64,000 nucleotides of DNA, taken from Clostridium sp. 12(A). Lineage in GTDB: Bacteria; Bacillota; Clostridia; Lachnospirales; Lachnospiraceae. The DNA is taken from assembly GCA_000526575.1 (NCBI GenBank), contig JAGI01000002.1:1798001-1862000 (forward strand). The letters run 5' to 3'. A model generated the notes under the pieces. The model saw nothing but the letters and a program-made list of their open reading frames with translations, was not told the DNA's origin and searched no databases. Of the stretch, positions 24,437 through 34,544 are shown in pieces (position 1 is the first letter of the stretch; the number at the start of each line of letters is the position of its first letter). The position numbers and the translations under genes are program-made.

Positions 24437-26269
24437 TTATTCTTTAAATATTTGAAGAAACCGACTGCCGTACTTATCGACTTTAAATTCTCCCACTCCG
24501 GATACAGAAAGCATCTCTTCTTTTGACCCAGGTTTTATGATAGCCATATGCGAAAGAGTCTTATCTGAAAATACAATATAAGGCGGAACCTTTTCTTCCT
24601 TTGCAATGGAAAGGCGAAGCGCTTTCAGCTTTTCAAAAATCAGTTCCTCTTCACCGGAAAGCTGGGAAGCTGCACTTGATTTCCTTATTTTTTTCGCAGA
24701 CTTTTCCCTGGTGCCGGATTCCTGTTCCTTTGCCATCTTCATGGTGATTGTCACAGGCTCTTCCATAACACGTTTTGATTTTTCTGTCAGCTTCACAATG
24801 GCATACTCATCATTGGTGACCGCCAGATAATCGTTTAGCAGAAGGTAATTCATGACCTGCCTCAGCTTATAGAGAGGAGTTTTTGAAAGGGTGCTGTAAT
24901 GGGGATTTTCATCCATCCGGTAGTTTCTAATTTTGACTGTACTTGCCCCATGTACGGTATCCAGTATAACTGTGGTTCCATAACGCTGTCTGCTCGTCTC
25001 CACACATCCGATAAGATGTTCTGAAATCTCCGTCACATCCACTGTCTCAAACTGAGTCAGGCAGTTGGAACAGTTGCCGCAGTAATTTTTTCCGTATTCC
25101 CCAAAATAGCGCAATATGTAATCCCTCAGACACTCATTGGTATAAGAGTAAAAAGTCATCTTTTTCAGTCTTTCCCGGTCCAGCTCCATAACAAGATCCT
25201 TCGTCAGTGGGTCCAGCTCCTGGTTATCCTGATTGTTTTCTACAAACATCTGGTTGGTGATTACATCCTGACCATTGTATAAAAGAATGCATTCTCCTGG
25301 TTCTCCGTCTCTCGAACAGCGGCCAATCTCCTGATAATAGGATTCCAGATTTTTTGGCATATTATAGTGAATGACATATCTTACATTTGATTTATCAATT
25401 CCCATTCCAAATGCATTGGTCGCTACCATAATGGTGCTTTTATCATAAATAAAATCATCCTGGTTCTTTCTTCGCTCTGCATCACTAAGTCCGGCATGAT
25501 ATCTCGTTACGGAGAATCCATCTCCTCTCAGCCGGTCACTGACCTCTTCCACCAGCTTTCTGGTCAGGCAGTAAATAATCCCGCACTGGTCTTTGTGCAG
25601 TTCAACGAAGTTTTTTAGCGTGCCGTATTTATCCTTTGGCGCCTGTACCCCCAGATAGAGATTGGGCCTGTCGTAACCGGTTGATACGATCACAGGCTCC
25701 CGAAGCATAAGAATGTCTATCACATCTTCACGGACTTCTTTCGTTGCCGTTGCCGTAAATGCACTGACGACAGGACGGACTGGAAGCTTCTCTATAAAAT
25801 CTACAATTTTTAAATAACTGGGCCTGAAATCCTGTCCCCATTGGGAAACACAGTGAGCCTCATCAACGGCTACCATGGAAATCCTGGCATGAAGGGCGAA
25901 ATCTAAAAATTCTTCTGTTAAAAGACGTTCGGGTGCTACATAAATAATGGGATATCGCCCCTCCCGAGCATAGGACAGGGCCTTGTAATACTGACTGGCC
26001 GTCAGAGAACTGTTAAGATATGCGGCGTGAATTCCTGCCTGGTTAAGTGTTGATACCTGATCTTTCATAAGAGATATCAAAGGGGATATGACTAGCGTGA
26101 TTCCTTCCATCATAAGAGCTGGAATTTGAAAGCAAAGGGATTTGCCAGAGCCGGTAGGCATGATGCCAAGGGCATCTCTTCCCTCCAGAATCCCATCCAT
26201 CAAAGGCTCCTGCCCTTCCCGGAAGGTGTCATAGCCGAAATAATGCTTTAATACCTGAGATTTGTCCAT
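24437..26269 (-). CDS. recQ: ATP-dependent DNA helicase RecQ
   Basis: 610-residue superfamily 2 helicase unwinding DNA 3' to 5' in repair and recombination. In order: helicase core with Walker [15 protein letters not shown] and the [18 protein letters not shown] motif, motif VI region [17 protein letters not shown] zinc site (C-x-N-C type, YCGNCSNCL with an upstream Cys), winged helix, and C-terminal HRDC domain. The start at 26269 is chosen because [13 protein letters not shown] is the family's normal beginning. The open frame extends 33 codons to 26368, right beside a terminator, leaving no room for a promoter. Confidence 0.93.
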   Translation of the reverse strand: MDKSQVLKHYFGYDTFREGQEPLMDGILEGRDALGIMPTGSGKSLCFQIPALMMEGITLVISPLISLMKDQVSTLNQAGIHAAYLNSSLTASQYYKALSYAREGRYPIIYVAPERLLTEEFLDFALHARISMVAVDEAHCVSQWGQDFRPSYLKIVDFIEKLPVRPVVSAFTATATKEVREDVIDILMLREPVIVSTGYDRPNLYLGVQAPKDKYGTLKNFVELHKDQCGIIYCLTRKLVEEVSDRLRGDGFSVTRYHAGLSDAERRKNQDDFIYDKSTIMVATNAFGMGIDKSNVRYVIHYNMPKNLESYYQEIGRCSRDGEPGECILLYNGQDVITNQMFVENNQDNQELDPLTKDLVMELDRERLKKMTFYSYTNECLRDYILRYFGEYGKNYCGNCSNCLTQFETVDVTEISEHLIGCVETSRQRYGTTVILDTVHGASTVKIRNYRMDENPHYSTLSKTPLYKLRQVMNYLLLNDYLAVTNDEYAIVKLTEKSKRVMEEPVTITMKMAKEQESGTREKSAKKIRKSSAASQLSGEEELIFEKLKALRLSIAKEEKVPPYIVFSDKTLSHMAIIKPGSKEEMLSVSGVGEFKVDKYGSRFLQIFKE

Positions 26270-26368
26270 ATTCTGTTGTTTGTGCTCCTTATCATTTGCT
26301 GGTTTTATTATATCATACAGCAACAGGTTTTTCCACCAATGTTCCTTTTTGTATTTATAAAATACCAC

Positions 26369-26410
26369 AAAAAGCCCTGCCAGACTTCTTTTTAAGAGAT
26401 ACTGGCAGGG
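26369..26410 (-). terminator. Terminator of the cell-wall-binding gene
   Basis: Arms CCCTGCCAG and CTGGCAGGG (26375-26383, 26402-26410) with further pairing in the loop are followed by CTTTTTG on the minus strand. Confidence 0.75.
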
Positions 26411-26435
26411 TGTAACTGAATTCTATGACAATATT

Positions 26436-28043
26436 CTATTTAAACATTGGCTGATCAAAGTGTATCGTCCGGTCTGCATCATCTGCTTGAAGAAGGGTTC
26501 CTTCTTTTACCCCTTTTTCCATCAGAAGGACCTGATATCCACTCTTTTTCGATTTGCCGCCCTTGATCCGATATTTGTTTCCATCCGAAAACTCTGGCGT
26601 TGTACCGCTGGTTTTCACCTTCCCATTTTCATCTATTACAAACAGTCCGGTGCCTTTTTCACCTGCAAGATCTGGAACATATACCAGTTCATACTCGTAA
26701 TTATCGTCTGCGGTAACACAAAGACCCTTATAGTAGAGCTTTCCGTCGTATACACCGGTCACTCCCTGTCCCAGAGAGTATCCATCCTCATTTTTCTTTG
26801 AAAAATAGTAATCATAATTGATTCCAGCTTCTTCCTTCTTTGCTTTGCCGGTTCTTCTGGCTCCATCCGCACTAAAATCGTAATAGCCTTCCTTTAATGG
26901 ATTTTTTCCTTCCTTATTATATACGTATAAAAGGCCATCTACCATCTGTCCCTTGTTATCAAACAGATAGTATTTATCGTTAAACTGTCTTAGCAAAACT
27001 TTAAGTAAGTCTCCGTCGCCTCCTTTCACCTTGTATTCTCCAGTGGTATCAACTTTTCTGATTTCAATCACTCGGCTCGCTCTGGACGGTGTAGCTTCTG
27101 AAGGTGAGGCCTCTGAAGGCGTGGCTGTTGACTCAGTATCAGGCATAGCCATAAATCCCTTTTTGTCAAAATAATACCATTTGTCACCCTCGTCCGGATC
27201 TCCTTCTTTTCCAGGAGGAACGACTTTCAGCCAGATATTCTTTTGAACGACCCCAACTCCCTCTGCTCCGCAATAATAGTATCTGCTGGAATCGTCATTG
27301 TACTCGTTTACGGCTTCTGTGTTTTCATCTACCTTGACAAAGGAATTATCTAGTGTCTTATAAGCCCAGCCATCAATCATTCTGCCTTGAGTATCAAAGC
27401 AAAATTCGTAATCGCCCACCTTATTCTTTTTATTTCTCCGGATTTTGCCGTTTCCTTCAAAATTATACCAGTAGGTTTCACCCTTATTATCTTCATCTGC
27501 CGGAGGAGCCAGTTCAAACCAGCCGCTGGCTCTTTCGCCATCTTCAAGACAATAATAAGTATCGTCAAGACTGATATCATCGGTAAGATTTTCCGCTGTC
27601 CCATTGGTATAAGTGACCCAACCAGTGAGCATCCTGCCTTCCTCAGAAAAGAAATACTTCTTATCCTTAATCTTTTGTTTTCCAGTCAGCATTTCCCCGT
27701 TTGCGTTAAAATAATACCAGTATTCCGTGCTGTCTTCCGCGTCATCCCAGGATTTTGTGTTAATCCACTGATTTTTCACCCGTAGTCCTTCGGAGTCCAC
27801 ATAATACTTTTTATCTCCGTCAGCAACCCATGAATCCGTAAGCAATTTACCAGTTTCACTTAGATAATAATAACCTTTATCAGCTTTTTTCCAGACAGAC
27901 TTTTGATAATCCCCGTTTTCTTCAAAATACCATCCGTCTGTCTTTTCTGTCCAACCAGCAGCTCTTGCTATCATACTGGTATCAATCACCATAATTGCTG
28001 AGAGCATAACGATTCCTAAATTTTTTTTCCAGTCCCTTCTCAT
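26436..28043 (-). CDS. Secreted cell-wall-binding repeat protein
   Basis: 535-residue exported protein. A signal peptide ends near residue 29 (SMIARA-AGW). The mature protein is made of aromatic, Gly-rich repeats of about 20 residues (GWYFEENGDY, YYYLSETGKLL, KYYVDSEGLR, YYFNANGEML, KYFFSEEGRMLTGW) of the choline/cell-wall-binding type. Repeats continue to about 300, then a Thr/Pro/Ser/Glu/Ala linker (TPSEASPSEATPSRAS) and more repeats. No catalytic domain is seen, so it is probably a wall-bound surface protein. It begins 30 bases after the GH43 gene of the sugar operon, so read-through expression is possible. Confidence 0.85.
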   Translation of the reverse strand: MRRDWKKNLGIVMLSAIMVIDTSMIARAAGWTEKTDGWYFEENGDYQKSVWKKADKGYYYLSETGKLLTDSWVADGDKKYYVDSEGLRVKNQWINTKSWDDAEDSTEYWYYFNANGEMLTGKQKIKDKKYFFSEEGRMLTGWVTYTNGTAENLTDDISLDDTYYCLEDGERASGWFELAPPADEDNKGETYWYNFEGNGKIRRNKKNKVGDYEFCFDTQGRMIDGWAYKTLDNSFVKVDENTEAVNEYNDDSSRYYYCGAEGVGVVQKNIWLKVVPPGKEGDPDEGDKWYYFDKKGFMAMPDTESTATPSEASPSEATPSRASRVIEIRKVDTTGEYKVKGGDGDLLKVLLRQFNDKYYLFDNKGQMVDGLLYVYNKEGKNPLKEGYYDFSADGARRTGKAKKEEAGINYDYYFSKKNEDGYSLGQGVTGVYDGKLYYKGLCVTADDNYEYELVYVPDLAGEKGTGLFVIDENGKVKTSGTTPEFSDGNKYRIKGGKSKKSGYQVLLMEKGVKEGTLLQADDADRTIHFDQPMFK

Positions 28044-28073
28044 GTTTGTGACCCCCTGATCCCCATATTTATT

Positions 28074-29627
28074 TTATTTTTCATATAAGAGCCATGCAAA
28101 ATCCCCATAATTTGCACTCTCATTCCCATTTGCTGAAGCATACATTCCCATCGTGCAGCCCACAAAACCTCCGGCCCGTTCTGTTGTATAAGGAAGTAAA
28201 TCTACGTTTCTGGCCACCTGGGTACGGATATCCCCCTCCGTAATCCCGATATCTGCCTCTTGTACATTCGCCCTTATATTGATTTCCACTAAGCCAACGG
28301 GCTCAAGCTTTCTTTCAGCAATCATCTGTTTTATTCCATGAATATTAGTTGTGACAATGAAATATCGTCCATTTCCCTTTTTGGCAATTTCCATGAGCAG
28401 ATGATTTTCATGATTCTGGTATAGAACCAAACCTGCTGTCTCCCCCTCTTTTGAAGGATTAAACTCCACCCCTGCAGACAGCCGGAATTGATAACTTTTT
28501 TGACGGATCCCTAGATAAGAGGCATCCGCTTTATCACTGATTTTCTCTTTTCTGGTGTAGAGCCGTAAAAATCCTGGTCGTTCTGTAAGGGAATACATGG
28601 TTTCCCTGCACCTGTGTATGCTGACAAATCTTTCATCCAGTTTTTTACCATAAAAATGAAAGCTGTCATGCTCCAGGACCTCTTTTCCAAAGCGGCAGGG
28701 AGGAAATGGCAGCTCCACCTGGGACTCCAGTTTGCCGGTTTCTGCATTGATGACCGGCCAGTCATTTTCCCAGGTCACTTTTGCCAGGAACGTCTCACGT
28801 CCCATACTGCTATGTCCCTTACATAATCTTGAAGCCAGCATGATGACATACCAGCCCCCATTGCCATCATCAACCAAATCCCCATGTCCTGTATATACGA
28901 CCGGATAATTCCTCCCCAGGTTGCGGTGAGTGAAAACAGGATTACGTGGACAGCCTTCAAACCAATTCCACAACTCCCTGCTTCTTGCCACACTGATTGC
29001 ATGATCCGGCCCGGTGCCTCCTTCTGCGTGAATCAGATAATAATAATCTCCGATTTTGTAAATATGCGGTCCTTCCGGCCAGATGGCATCCTTTAAGGCG
29101 CCTTTCCAAATTGCCATACTTTTGCCCACTAGTTTCATTTCTGTGAGACTGAGCTCCTGAATCCATATCTCCCAGTCTCCGTTATGGCGGACTCCTTCCG
29201 GATTTGGCCTTGTTCCTACATAATAACATTTCCCATCCTCATCAAAAAAAAGACTCGGATCGATTCCCTGTGCCTCCTTTCCTAAATAATGTGGGTCAGA
29301 CCATGGACCTTCCGGGTTTTCGGCGGTTACGATAAAGTTTCCGCCATGGTTGATGTTGGTAGTGATCATATAAAACACGCCATTATGATGGCGGATTGTG
29401 GGTGCAAAAATCCCCTGGGATATTTCACTGTCCTCCAGAGGAAGCTGTTCCTCCCTGTTTAGAATGTTGCCGATCTGTTCCCAATGAGCTAAATCTCTGC
29501 TATGAAAAATAGGCACACCTGGAAAATAGGCAAAGCTTGAATTTACCAGATAAAAGTCCTGCCCTACCCTGCAAATGGAGGGATCTGGATAAAATCCAGA
29601 TAAAATTGGATTGTTTGCTGTTACCAT
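28074..29627 (-). CDS. GH43 beta-xylosidase/arabinofuranosidase with C-terminal sandwich domain
   Basis: 517-residue glycosidase with a five-bladed propeller (residues about 5-310). The three acidic residues of the family are present: base D15 (FYPDPS), pKa modulator D123 (GIDPSLFFDEDG) and acid E185 (WPEGPHIYK). The C-terminal beta-sandwich (about 325-515) is that of XynB-like enzymes. There is no signal peptide, so it acts on imported xylo- or arabino-oligosaccharides in the cytoplasm. CAAGGAGAACTGT precedes the ATG. It is the last enzyme gene of the long sugar-transport operon. Exact specificity between xylose and arabinose cannot be read. Confidence 0.9.
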   Translation of the reverse strand: MVTANNPILSGFYPDPSICRVGQDFYLVNSSFAYFPGVPIFHSRDLAHWEQIGNILNREEQLPLEDSEISQGIFAPTIRHHNGVFYMITTNINHGGNFIVTAENPEGPWSDPHYLGKEAQGIDPSLFFDEDGKCYYVGTRPNPEGVRHNGDWEIWIQELSLTEMKLVGKSMAIWKGALKDAIWPEGPHIYKIGDYYYLIHAEGGTGPDHAISVARSRELWNWFEGCPRNPVFTHRNLGRNYPVVYTGHGDLVDDGNGGWYVIMLASRLCKGHSSMGRETFLAKVTWENDWPVINAETGKLESQVELPFPPCRFGKEVLEHDSFHFYGKKLDERFVSIHRCRETMYSLTERPGFLRLYTRKEKISDKADASYLGIRQKSYQFRLSAGVEFNPSKEGETAGLVLYQNHENHLLMEIAKKGNGRYFIVTTNIHGIKQMIAERKLEPVGLVEINIRANVQEADIGITEGDIRTQVARNVDLLPYTTERAGGFVGCTMGMYASANGNESANYGDFAWLLYEK

Positions 29628-29673
29628 ACAGTTCTCCTTGTAGTGTTTAATAAGTGTCTGATGTTACAAAATA

Positions 29674-31380
29674 CTAACTTACATATCCAAATCCCAGTAT
29701 GGTGAATTTTTTATTTTCGTCACCCTGGGACATTTTTATATGTAGAATATGTTCCTGTGAATGCTTATCGTTACAAACAATAACTGGATTGCAGTGCACC
29801 CAGCCAACGATACGGGGATCGGCTGTTAAAACCTTTCTGCCATCCAAATACACGTCTGCTTTTCCTACGTCATTGGCTCCGGAATCTTTGTAGATCAGGA
29901 GCAAGGCACGACATGTTATCGTTAGCTCAAAGGTTGGATCACCTAAAGCCTTCGTACCATCATACATCCAGTTATATGGAAACTCAGGGGTGCCAAAAAG
30001 ATCTTCATCCATCTCGACCCGCTGCAGCTCTGTATCTGTTTCTGTAAAGCCTCCGCACCAAATATTCACTGCCTTATTATGATTCTTTTTATCCAACAGC
30101 TTCACAGAAACAAAATCATCACCAATTGCCGGATTCTTTAAGAGCAGTTTTGGGGTATGGTCTACCACCTCTTTCTCCTGTTCTGTTTGTTCAAGCAAAT
30201 ATGTAATGCAATCTGCCATAATCGTATGACCTGCATTGGTAGGATGAAAAATATCATAAAAAAATTGATTTTTTGATATCACCCGACCAGTCTCTTTTGT
30301 CAATGGAAACTGTGGAGATACGGCATCTAAGACACTAACCATGGGAAGCTCATAAAGCCTGCCCACCGGAGATAGCCGCTTTTGTAAGTTCCAATCATTG
30401 GCAAATACTGCAAACAACAGAATCACTGCCGGCTGATTAGGGAACATGAGAACTTTTTTTACCAGACTCTCATAACAATTTCCCTTTGTTTCATCTCCTT
30501 CGTCATTGACGCCAAACTCAATTACAACCACATCCGGATAGCTTCCTTCACGCAGTACATCCCGGTCAAACCGCAGCATTCCAAGCTCAGAAGGCGTTCC
30601 GCCCACTCCTGCTTTGATAAAATGTACATTGTTTCCATTCCCGTAGCGATCTGCAAAGGCCTTATAAGACTTATAGGCATAGCATCCCGTATTGATGGGT
30701 GTGGCCCCCGCTCCCTGGGTAATGGAACCACCGATATAGGCCAGGGTCACATCCTTTCCTTCTTTGGCACGTTTGATTGCTCTTGCCAATCGATTGGAAT
30801 TTCCCAGCTGCATCAAGGAACGGGTGATCATCGTATGATAGGCTTCCGATGAAACATCGACCTCACTCTCTTCAGAAACCTCTGGTGCGGAAAACCCTTC
30901 GTTTAAGTACAAACGGACATTTGCTCTTCCAAGAATCTCAGGGGTATCAAATTCAAAACGTATTTGCCCAGGCTCTTTGTCATCCTCACTCCACTCAATA
31001 TCACATAAGTTAATTTTTTCTTCGATTCCGTCTCCAGTCAGGGACCTCTTTAAGTTGGTGCCCCCACCATAGATATCTTTATTCCCATACATCTGAAAGA
31101 TAAATTCTACTTTACTTGAGGAGTCTTCCGTCTCGACAGATACGCCGATACTATGTACTAACGTTCGAAATCCCTGAGTCGTCTTTAAGAGCTCCAGGAT
31201 ATTAGGATCTGATATATTCCCTGTAATCTGAGCACTGCTTATGAGCCTTCCGTCATTTTCATAAATAAACTGAACCCCTTTTTCCTCTTCAAGCTTTGCT
31301 CCAAATATCTCTTTTTCTCTTATGATATAAAAGTATGGTTTTTTCTTTTCCGGATCTTTGGGTGCGGTAGGTCCTTTCAT
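29674..31380 (-). CDS. SGNH/GDSL hydrolase, probable carbohydrate esterase
   Basis: 568-residue protein, start at 31380 after GAGGAGGAATAAC. The N-terminal 190 residues are beta-rich and unassigned. An SGNH domain follows: nucleophile S219 in YIGGSITQG, the Asn block EFGVNDEG, and the D376/H379 pair in YDIFHPTNAGH. The C-terminal 150 residues are again beta-rich (carbohydrate-binding-like). There is no signal peptide, so it is cytoplasmic. By context it would remove acetyl or similar esters from imported oligosaccharides. One base separates it from the DUF624 gene. The ester removed is unproven. Confidence 0.82.
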   Translation of the reverse strand: MKGPTAPKDPEKKKPYFYIIREKEIFGAKLEEEKGVQFIYENDGRLISSAQITGNISDPNILELLKTTQGFRTLVHSIGVSVETEDSSSKVEFIFQMYGNKDIYGGGTNLKRSLTGDGIEEKINLCDIEWSEDDKEPGQIRFEFDTPEILGRANVRLYLNEGFSAPEVSEESEVDVSSEAYHTMITRSLMQLGNSNRLARAIKRAKEGKDVTLAYIGGSITQGAGATPINTGCYAYKSYKAFADRYGNGNNVHFIKAGVGGTPSELGMLRFDRDVLREGSYPDVVVIEFGVNDEGDETKGNCYESLVKKVLMFPNQPAVILLFAVFANDWNLQKRLSPVGRLYELPMVSVLDAVSPQFPLTKETGRVISKNQFFYDIFHPTNAGHTIMADCITYLLEQTEQEKEVVDHTPKLLLKNPAIGDDFVSVKLLDKKNHNKAVNIWCGGFTETDTELQRVEMDEDLFGTPEFPYNWMYDGTKALGDPTFELTITCRALLLIYKDSGANDVGKADVYLDGRKVLTADPRIVGWVHCNPVIVCNDKHSQEHILHIKMSQGDENKKFTILGFGYVS

Positions 31381-31381
31381 G

Positions 31382-32029
31382 TTATTCCTCCTCTCCATCC
31401 CACTGTATTTTCATCTCTTCTGTCATGTATTTTCTTAAAACAGGCTCCATAATCAGGCCGTACAGATACAAACATATTCCCGGCATAAAGATAATCCCCA
31501 CCGGTAACAGTACCATAGCACCAAATGACGCTACAAAGACTGCAATGAGTAATATTGTAATTGGCAGATGACGGCACATGGCAACAAATGAAAATTGAAT
31601 CAATTCGTTTCTTTTCATTGAAAATCTGGAAAGTGCCGGATACGTATAAATACCTGCTGTCATCACCAGTAATAAAAATGCTGCATATATAAAAAGTTGA
31701 TTGAGAGCCACGGCAGAATCTCTGGATTCTAACGACTGATATGCTTGATAGATGTTAAAAACCAAAAAAACCTCTATGACTAGATAGAAACAATGAATCA
31801 TAACGGAATCTTTAAAGTTCTTTTTCAATGCTTGAATAAATTCCCGGGACAGAGTCCCCCGCTGTCTTTTTACCACTTTAATGATCGTATAATAGGCCGC
31901 AGTCGTGGAAGCCCCGAAGGTAACAATGGGCAGACAGCATATAAGCCAAAGGATACCAATGATACAGATATCCGATGCCTTTGACAGAAATCGCACCAAA
32001 CCGCCGTCTATGCTAAAATAATCTCCCAT
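31382..32029 (-). CDS. YesL-like DUF624 membrane protein
   Basis: 215-residue protein, start at 32029 after GGAGGAGACA. About five membrane spans are seen (LWLICCLPIVTFGASTTAAYY near 27-47, then near 75-95, 105-130, 150-180). The N-terminal segment is diagnostic of the DUF624/YesL family, which almost always accompanies oligosaccharide ABC transporter genes. Its function is unknown, with a transport accessory role inferred from context. It sits between the solute-binding protein and the SGNH hydrolase. Confidence 0.85.
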   Translation of the reverse strand: MGDYFSIDGGLVRFLSKASDICIIGILWLICCLPIVTFGASTTAAYYTIIKVVKRQRGTLSREFIQALKKNFKDSVMIHCFYLVIEVFLVFNIYQAYQSLESRDSAVALNQLFIYAAFLLLVMTAGIYTYPALSRFSMKRNELIQFSFVAMCRHLPITILLIAVFVASFGAMVLLPVGIIFMPGICLYLYGLIMEPVLRKYMTEEMKIQWDGEEE

Positions 32030-32059
32030 TGTCTCCTCCATGAAAAGGGCTGTAACCTT

Positions 32060-33508
32060 TTATTGTTTTCCGTTAGCATTATCTATATAAGACTGCCACG
32101 TATTTCGAATTGCTTCTGCCTGCTGTGCCGGAGTATTATCCTTGTTGATCTTCCAGTACAGATCCTTTCCTGTATCAATACCGTTCACGGCCTGCTCATA
32201 CCTTGGAACACCGCTGTTAATCATAAGAGCAATGGTCTGATCCACTGATTCTGTATCGCGGAAGGATTTATAGTAACCATCTTTCCAGGATTCGTAATCT
32301 TCATATCCAGGGACCGGATCCGTATAAAGATTGTAGGCAAAAGCCAGCTTCCATGCTTTCTCCTTATCATAGCAGGAAGGAATTACGACAAGAGTATCCT
32401 GGGCATAGTTTACATAATGATCCATTTTAGGTCCCATAGGAAAACAGACAAATCCAAAGTCATCCTCCATTTTTGACCAGTCACCTGCACTATAAGACTC
32501 TGCACAGGTAAATGCAGCTTCCCCGTTCGCAAAGGCCGTATAGGTATAATCCCATTTGGAATCCTTTGGGTATACCATTTCATACTTGGAAATCATATCA
32601 ATAGACCAGTTTAATGCTTCCATGGTCTCATCAGACTCCAGAGTGTTATAAAAACGGCCATTCTCATCCTTTTTAATGAGACCTCCTCCATTGGAAGCCA
32701 TTGCTGCAGGGTAGAAGGTACTTGAAAAGTTTGTCATTGCATACTGGTCAATAATGCCATCGTTATTCGTATCCTTTTGAACCTGTTTGCATAATTCCTC
32801 AAACTTTGCCCAGGTCCACTCCTTATTTGCCTGCATTTCGTAGAGGGAATCCGGTTTGATTCCTGCTTCCTCCAGCAATCTCTTATTGAAGAAAATACCG
32901 GCAGTAGCCTGATGAGGAATACCTCTCATTCCATAGACCGAGTTTCCTTTTTTCATTAATTCCATAATAGAAGGAACCCATTTGGAATCGGAAAAATCCA
33001 GGCAATCCAAGGTGGACAAATCATACATGAGTCCACTGTTCACAGCAGAGCTTAAAGCCGTTCCCTGATACAGGGTGAAAAGGTAGTTTTCACTTCCGCC
33101 TGTAGTGGCATAATTTACATAATCCTCTGGAGAGTCTCCCCAGGTCGTAATCGCCTTTTGTTTAATTTTAAAATTGTAGGTTTCCTGGATCCAGTCAATA
33201 TACTCTTGTCGTGCCTCTTCATAAGCACTTGCCGGTATTTCTTCATCGCCGGAAGAATACCAGTCTGCGATTGTTATTTCCATTCCTCCAAGATCATAAG
33301 GCTTTCCGGTGTCATCCTTAAGTACGGTATACGTTCCCTCCTGTTCAGAAGATTCTGCACCCTTAGCCTCATCCCCTTCGGAGGTTTTATCCTCTGTGCT
33401 ATCGGATACTTTTACATCTGCAGCCTTACCTGTTCCCCCACAAGCAGTCAAACCGCTTACCATTGCAGATGCCATCATCAGAGCCATTGCTCTTTTCCAC
33501 TTTTTCAT
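32060..33508 (-). CDS. ABC sugar transporter solute-binding lipoprotein
   Basis: 482-residue extracellular binding protein of the family 1 type. Lipobox GLTACGG around residue 23 anchors it to the membrane. An acidic linker follows, then the two-lobed domain (YVNYATTGGSENYLFTLYQG, RLLEEAGIKPDSLYEM, FANGEAAFTCAESYSAGDW). It is followed by DUF624 and preceded by two permease genes at 33540 and 34537, its probable partners. It likely delivers plant oligosaccharides. The ligand cannot be deduced from sequence. Confidence 0.9.
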   Translation of the reverse strand: MKKWKRAMALMMASAMVSGLTACGGTGKAADVKVSDSTEDKTSEGDEAKGAESSEQEGTYTVLKDDTGKPYDLGGMEITIADWYSSGDEEIPASAYEEARQEYIDWIQETYNFKIKQKAITTWGDSPEDYVNYATTGGSENYLFTLYQGTALSSAVNSGLMYDLSTLDCLDFSDSKWVPSIMELMKKGNSVYGMRGIPHQATAGIFFNKRLLEEAGIKPDSLYEMQANKEWTWAKFEELCKQVQKDTNNDGIIDQYAMTNFSSTFYPAAMASNGGGLIKKDENGRFYNTLESDETMEALNWSIDMISKYEMVYPKDSKWDYTYTAFANGEAAFTCAESYSAGDWSKMEDDFGFVCFPMGPKMDHYVNYAQDTLVVIPSCYDKEKAWKLAFAYNLYTDPVPGYEDYESWKDGYYKSFRDTESVDQTIALMINSGVPRYEQAVNGIDTGKDLYWKINKDNTPAQQAEAIRNTWQSYIDNANGKQ

Positions 33509-33539
33509 ACTTCATCTTCTCCTCTATTTTTTATTATTT

Positions 33540-34544
33540 TTACATTTTAATGCCGGAACTGCTAAGGCTCTCTACGAATCCCTTCTGCGCAAACAGATAA
33601 AGCAGCAGAAGAGGAAATATTACCATCAGAGTGCCTGTGGATACAATACATTGGGTGTATCCCACGGAGGCACCTGTGGCCTGGTTTAAGGTATGAATCA
33701 TGTAGTTGCCAAGCCTTTCGCCAATCTGCTGGAGCTGAACGGAAAGAAGCTTTATATTTCCCAAAAACATCTTGGAATAAAATCCGTCCGTCCACTGCCA
33801 CACAAAGGCAAACAAAAAACAGGATGTCAGGATGGGCTTTGCCCCTGGCAGCATGATCTGGACAAAGGTTTTAAAGGTTCCGCAGCCATCCACATAGGCC
33901 GCCTCCTCTGTCTCCTTTGGAACATTTCGAAAGAACTGACGGATCATATAGATATATAATCCATTTTTAAGTCCCATACAGCCAGCACTCATCAGATAGT
34001 AAGGCAATGCAGAGCCTCTTAAATTGATGGTGCTGCCGGTAAGCATCTTAGCGATACCAAACAAATCAAAGAATCTAAAATGCAAATGCAGTGAAGTGGA
34101 TATGGTCTGGGGCGGAATGATAATTACCAGCATCACACAGGCAAACCAGAACTTTTTAAGAGGAAACTCAAATCTGGCAAAGCCATACCCTACGATGGTA
34201 CAGACAGCAATTTGTAACATAGCAATCGTGAGGGACACAAATACTGTATTTGCCATGGTTTTCCAATAATCCATAAACTGCCCCGCCAATTGGTAATTAG
34301 CTGTAGTAAAATGCTCCGGAACCGTAATAACCATTGCATTGTATAAATCTTCTTCTGCCATGATACTAATGGATATCTTGTTAAAGATCGGCTGCAGGAT
34401 TAAAAAGCACATTCCAAAAAGCATAAAAAAACGGATGATGCGATAAGCGAAATTCTTTATACTTTTTCTTAGTAGATAACCACCGGATTTTAAGTTTCTT
34501 CCCCAGTAGTTATCCCATCTATTATTTGCCGCTGTCTTATTCAT
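33540..34544 (-). CDS. ABC sugar permease (MalG-like), set 1
   Basis: 334-residue inner-membrane permease with about six spans. The EAA-loop (EEAAYVDGCGTFKTFVQIMLPGAKP) near residue 217 contacts the ATPase. It overlaps the upstream permease by 8 bases and forms its heterodimer partner. AAGGGGGTTTATTACT precedes the ATG. An unusually long basic N-terminus (about 35 residues) precedes the first span. The ATPase is not encoded nearby, so a shared MsmX-type ATPase is expected. Confidence 0.9.
   Translation of the reverse strand: MNKTAANNRWDNYWGRNLKSGGYLLRKSIKNFAYRIIRFFMLFGMCFLILQPIFNKISISIMAEEDLYNAMVITVPEHFTTANYQLAGQFMDYWKTMANTVFVSLTIAMLQIAVCTIVGYGFARFEFPLKKFWFACVMLVIIIPPQTISTSLHLHFRFFDLFGIAKMLTGSTINLRGSALPYYLMSAGCMGLKNGLYIYMIRQFFRNVPKETEEAAYVDGCGTFKTFVQIMLPGAKPILTSCFLFAFVWQWTDGFYSKMFLGNIKLLSVQLQQIGERLGNYMIHTLNQATGASVGYTQCIVSTGTLMVIFPLLLLYLFAQKGFVESLSSSGIKM

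Noticed and set aside
26270-26368. N-terminal extension of RecQ
   Set aside because: It has no family similarity or ribosome site and abuts the neighbouring terminator; RecQ proteins begin near [13 protein letters not shown].
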